Assembly (NCBI RefSeq): GCF_000243215.1
Contig: NZ_JH594596.1
Coordinates: 1,477,337-1,523,303, forward strand
DNA length: 45,967 bases
DNA from: Odoribacter laneus YIT 12061
Lineage (GTDB): Bacteria > Bacteroidota > Bacteroidia > Bacteroidales > Marinifilaceae
Direction: 5' to 3'
Made by a program: the position numbers and the translations under genes. Every line of letters starts with the position of its first letter. The stretch's first letter is position 1. Under the pieces are notes generated by a model, which saw only the letters and a program-made list of their open reading frames with translations, had not been told where the DNA came from and ran no database searches. Positions 42,810-45,967 of the stretch are shown piece after piece.

Positions 42810-42968
42810 ATACTGAAAAATTTAAAATGTAAAACAGTGATATAAACAATCCTCCTGTCAACAGGAGTCTGGAAGGCAACAACACACGACGAAGTGCTTT
42901 ATAAAATTAAAATAATTTCGGAAAAAAACAAGGGATAATAAATATTTCGTATAAAGTTCAATTTTTCA

Positions 42969-44321
42969 TCACATTTGTTGATCTGAGATTTTACCTTCCG
43001 GAAATGCTTTATTTTTAACCGTTTGGAGGTATTTTACTGTAAATATGGCCTGTCCCCAAACAGTTTGCATCACCCCTCTGAGAAAAAGATATACCAGAAA
43101 AGCAAGCCAGAGGATATGATTATCTGTTCTTCCGGAAAATCCGTAATAAATAAAGAAAAATGCCATAGCGGCTACCGCCATAGCCCACAACATCTGACGG
43201 GTAGCCGTCGCTCCGATCAAAATCCCATCCCACAGGAAAGCAGCAAAACCGGCAAAAGGGATAGCCAACACCCAATAAAAATAATCCGCAGATGCCCGGA
43301 TGACTTCTGCATCATTCGTCAACAGACTTAAAAAATTTTTTCCTCCTATTCCATAAAGCAAAGTAAAACAGGCTGATAAGCCAATTCCCCAACCGAATAA
43401 ATAACGGACGGCTTGCCGGAGCTTAGGTAAATTACAGGCCCCCACATACCTTCCGGCCAACGCCTCTGCAGCATAAGCGAAACCATCCATGATATAAGAA
43501 AACAAGGTAAAGAGTTGCATCAATAAGGTATTGACAGCTAATATAATATTCCCTTGCCTTGCCCCACTGGAAGTAAAAAAGGTGGTAACCGCAATCAGAC
43601 AAACCGTACGTAAAAAGATATCCCGGTTTACAGCAAAGAACCGTCGCATAGCTTTCCAATGAAGACTTCCCCGGATTCTTATCCAGGGTCTGAGAGCCTT
43701 ATAGTGTTTCTTCCACAACAAAAGAGCCATCAACAAACCCGAATACTCCGCCACAACAGTGCCCAAAGCAACCCCTTCTACTTTCATCCCCAACCCGAAC
43801 ACAAAACAAAGGCTGCCAAGGATGTTGATAATATTTACAGCAATAGCAATATACATGGGGAAACGGGAATTCTGCATGCCGATAAACCACCCTTTAAACC
43901 CGTACATGGTCAGTACGGCCGGTGCTCCCCATACACACACCCGAAAATAAGTAAGGGCATATTGTTCCACTTCCGGACTGGTATCCAACAAATAAAACGC
44001 CAAACGCTCTACAGGATATTGTAAAATCAATATAGACAAAGCCGATACCAATCCCACGCTAACGGCCTGTATCAATACCCGCATTTCGCCGGCAGCGTCT
44101 TTTCTTCCATAAGCCTGGGAAGTCAATCCACTGGTTCCCATTCTCAAAAAACCGAAATTCCAATATAAAATAGTAAAGAGCAAACCTCCCACTGCAATCG
44201 CTCCAATATAAGCTGTCTCTCCCAAATGCCCGACAATTGTCACATCCACTAATCCCAATAAAGGAACCGTAATATTGGATACGATGGAAGGTAAAGCTAA
44301 ACGTAATATCTTGCGATTCAT
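42969..44321 (-). CDS. MATE-family efflux transporter (DinF-like)
   Basis: 450 residues from the ATG at 44321 (MNRKILRLALPSIVSNITVPLLGLVD). The reading that starts at 44339 uses a TTG inside the promoter box. About 12 membrane helices; GLVDVTIVGHLGETAYIGAIAVGG and the repeated WNFGFLRMGTSGLTSQAYG are MATE/DinF features. Not closely like the MepA-type MATE at 34015. Exports drugs or metabolites; substrate unknown. It reads away from fumC, which it follows by 95 bases. Confidence 0.92.
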   Translation of the reverse strand: MNRKILRLALPSIVSNITVPLLGLVDVTIVGHLGETAYIGAIAVGGLLFTILYWNFGFLRMGTSGLTSQAYGRKDAAGEMRVLIQAVSVGLVSALSILILQYPVERLAFYLLDTSPEVEQYALTYFRVCVWGAPAVLTMYGFKGWFIGMQNSRFPMYIAIAVNIINILGSLCFVFGLGMKVEGVALGTVVAEYSGLLMALLLWKKHYKALRPWIRIRGSLHWKAMRRFFAVNRDIFLRTVCLIAVTTFFTSSGARQGNIILAVNTLLMQLFTLFSYIMDGFAYAAEALAGRYVGACNLPKLRQAVRYLFGWGIGLSACFTLLYGIGGKNFLSLLTNDAEVIRASADYFYWVLAIPFAGFAAFLWDGILIGATATRQMLWAMAVAAMAFFFIYYGFSGRTDNHILWLAFLVYLFLRGVMQTVWGQAIFTVKYLQTVKNKAFPEGKISDQQM

Positions 44322-44336
44322 CTCCGGAATTTTCGG

Positions 44337-44344
44337 CAAAGATA
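44337..44344 (-). promoter_or_regulatory. -7 element of the second MATE gene
   Basis: TATCTTTG on the minus strand (44344-44337), exact TAnnTTTG. It lies 15 bases before the ATG at 44321, which implies a leader of fewer than 12 bases and rules out the TTG at 44339. Confidence 0.5.
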
Positions 44345-44416
44345 CGGAATCTCCCTAAAAGGGAAAACGGAATAAACATTCTCTTCCGAAGAAACCTATT
44401 CCTTTCTTTTATAAAC

Positions 44417-45826
44417 TCAAGATATTTTACCGACCATACGGGCAGGATCCACCCAACGGTCAAATTCCTCCGCTGAGACATATCCCAACTCCAGGGCTGC
44501 TTCCTTCAGTGTCTTGTTTTCCAAATAAGCTTTCCGGGCGATGGCAGCAGCTTTATAATAACCGATATGGGAATTCAAAGCCGTCACCAACATCAGGGAA
44601 TCGCCCAAATGTTTACGGATTGTATCGTATACGGGTACTATTCCTACTGCACAGCGATCATTAAAATTCATACATCCTTCCCCAATCAAACGGGCACTGT
44701 GCAGAAAATTGTAAATAATAACAGGTTTAAACACATTCAGCTCAAAATGCCCGGTAGCTCCACCCACATTAATGGTTACATCATTTCCCAATACTTGGGC
44801 AGCTATCATTGTCAGGGCTTCACATTGGGTAGGGTTTACTTTCCCAGGCATAATCGAAGAGCCCGGTTCATTTTCAGGGATCCGGATTTCGCCAATTCCA
44901 GCTCGAGGTCCCGAAGTAAGCATCCGAATATCATTTGCAATTTTCATCAAACTTACAGCAACTGTTTTTAAAGCGCCATGCGTTTCTACCAGAGCATCCT
45001 GAGTAGCCAATGCTTCAAATTTATTGGGAGCCGATACAAAAGGCAAACCTGTCAATTCTGCGATTTTAGCAGCTACCTGTTCAGCATATTCAGGGGGAGT
45101 ATTCAAGCCCGTTCCTACAGCTGTTCCCCCCAAAGCCAATTCCGCCAGATGGGGTAAGGTATGTTGTATGGCCTGTATGCCATGTTCCAACTGAGCGACA
45201 TAGCCACTGAATTCCTGTCCTAAAGTAAGCGGAGTGGCATCCATAAAATGTGTCCGCCCGATCTTCACTATCGTTTTAAATTCTTCCCTTTTCTGGGCCA
45301 ATGTAGCCCGAAGTCTCTCTAAGCCCGGCAATGTCTTTTCCAGTAACATTTTATACGCTGCAATGTGCATAGCCGTAGGGAAAGTATCATTGGAAGACTG
45401 CGATTTATTGACATCGTCATTTGCACTTAATATTTTATTCGTATCCGTCAATTTTCCACCCTTCAAGATATGTCCCCGGTTTGCAATAACTTCATTTACA
45501 TTCATATTGGTCTGAGTACCGCTCCCCGTCTGCCATACCACTAAAGGAAACTGATCTTCCCATTTTCCAGAGAGTATTTCATCGCAAACCTGCACAATTA
45601 AATCTGTTTTTTCAGGAGATAGAACCCCGGCTTCCCGATTTGTCAAAGCCGCAGCCTTCTTCAACCAGGCAAAAGCCTGAATAATTTCTTTCGGCATCCG
45701 GTCCCGGTCGGCTGCAATGTTAAAATTCTCAATACTTCTCTGAGTTTGCGCCCCATAATAAGCTCCCTCGGGAACCTTTACTTCCCCCATTGTATCCCTT
45801 TCATTCCTATACTGCATAACTTTCAT
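44417..45826 (-). CDS. fumC: Class II fumarate hydratase
   Basis: 469 residues. It shows the fumarase/aspartase signature [19 protein letters not shown] near 320-338, [17 protein letters not shown] near 98-114, [11 protein letters not shown] and [20 protein letters not shown]. All family active-site residues (His and Ser in those blocks) are present. FumC interconverts fumarate and malate without iron, so it is oxygen-stable, unlike FumA/B; it works here in the reductive or oxidative branch of the citric acid cycle. The start is at Met1 or Met4 (45817). Monocistronic as far as can be seen; the last 140 bases of the window hold no further gene. Confidence 0.95.
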   Translation of the reverse strand: MKVMQYRNERDTMGEVKVPEGAYYGAQTQRSIENFNIAADRDRMPKEIIQAFAWLKKAAALTNREAGVLSPEKTDLIVQVCDEILSGKWEDQFPLVVWQTGSGTQTNMNVNEVIANRGHILKGGKLTDTNKILSANDDVNKSQSSNDTFPTAMHIAAYKMLLEKTLPGLERLRATLAQKREEFKTIVKIGRTHFMDATPLTLGQEFSGYVAQLEHGIQAIQHTLPHLAELALGGTAVGTGLNTPPEYAEQVAAKIAELTGLPFVSAPNKFEALATQDALVETHGALKTVAVSLMKIANDIRMLTSGPRAGIGEIRIPENEPGSSIMPGKVNPTQCEALTMIAAQVLGNDVTINVGGATGHFELNVFKPVIIYNFLHSARLIGEGCMNFNDRCAVGIVPVYDTIRKHLGDSLMLVTALNSHIGYYKAAAIARKAYLENKTLKEAALELGYVSAEEFDRWVDPARMVGKIS

Positions 45827-45967
45827 TTTTAATTCTTCCTCTTTTCTATAGAACGAAGGAAAAACAGAAAAGTTTTTAAAGTTTCAACACCTTCCGACCC
45901 TTCGCTTGAATCCTCCGCCTCCCTTTAAGGAGTAGCTCATTCATAACCATTTTATGGTACGTTTTTT

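Overview
The window looks like chromosome of an anaerobic gut-type Bacteroidota, most likely Bacteroidales (an Odoribacter-like genus is my guess from gene content and moderate GC; this is inference). Supporting signs are a moxR-batABCDE aerotolerance locus in Bacteroides order, a FimB/Mfa2-like fimbrial lipoprotein, a BACON-free but typical set of Bacteroidales lipoproteins, Rhs fragments ending in a zincin-like domain, and promoters of the Bacteroidota type (TTTG, about 19 bases, TAnnTTTG) in front of HU and dnaX. No rRNA, tRNA, CRISPR array, insertion sequence or prophage was recognised.

Layout. 1-1645 (minus) is an AT-rich remnant of an Rhs/YD-repeat gene: a truncated core, a frameshift, a C-terminal zincin-like domain with HEYGH, and a small lipoprotein that could be its immunity partner. 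1777-3889 (plus) is an ECF sigma factor / membrane anti-sigma-like protein / secreted DUF4097-like protein operon. 4036-9359 (minus) holds a DPP III-like peptidase, a TrmH-like RNA methylase, a Nudix hydrolase, HU and an FAD-dependent oxidoreductase. 9652-10410 (plus) is an SDR dehydrogenase. 10598-12309 (minus) is dnaX, whose gamma frame ends right after a run of eleven A residues while the tau tail stays open in the -1 frame.

12510-21228 (minus) is an eight-gene run: moxR, DUF58, a membrane protein, batA, batB, batC, batD, batE. 21431-24538 (minus) is a four-gene envelope operon with two different YkuD L,D-transpeptidases and two unknown proteins, closed by a strong terminator; a helical lipoprotein (24658-25254) with its own terminator precedes it. 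25440-30802 (minus) holds priA and the cmk-ispH-pfkA group. 30976-39032 contains an M3 peptidase, an EFR1-type ferredoxin, MATE and MFS exporters whose ends overlap tail to tail, a nitroreductase and a BASS-type transporter, with a 539-base gap that holds a structured inverted-repeat element. 39063-45826 (minus) holds a pirin, a Nudix-macrodomain pair, a fimbrial-type lipoprotein, a second MATE exporter and class II fumarase.

Most genes are ordinary housekeeping. The observations I rate highest are the A11 slippage site in dnaX, the broken orphan Rhs-zincin module, the paired L,D-transpeptidase operon that shares a helical module with the neighbouring lipoprotein, and the minus-strand foldable element at 37799-37882.
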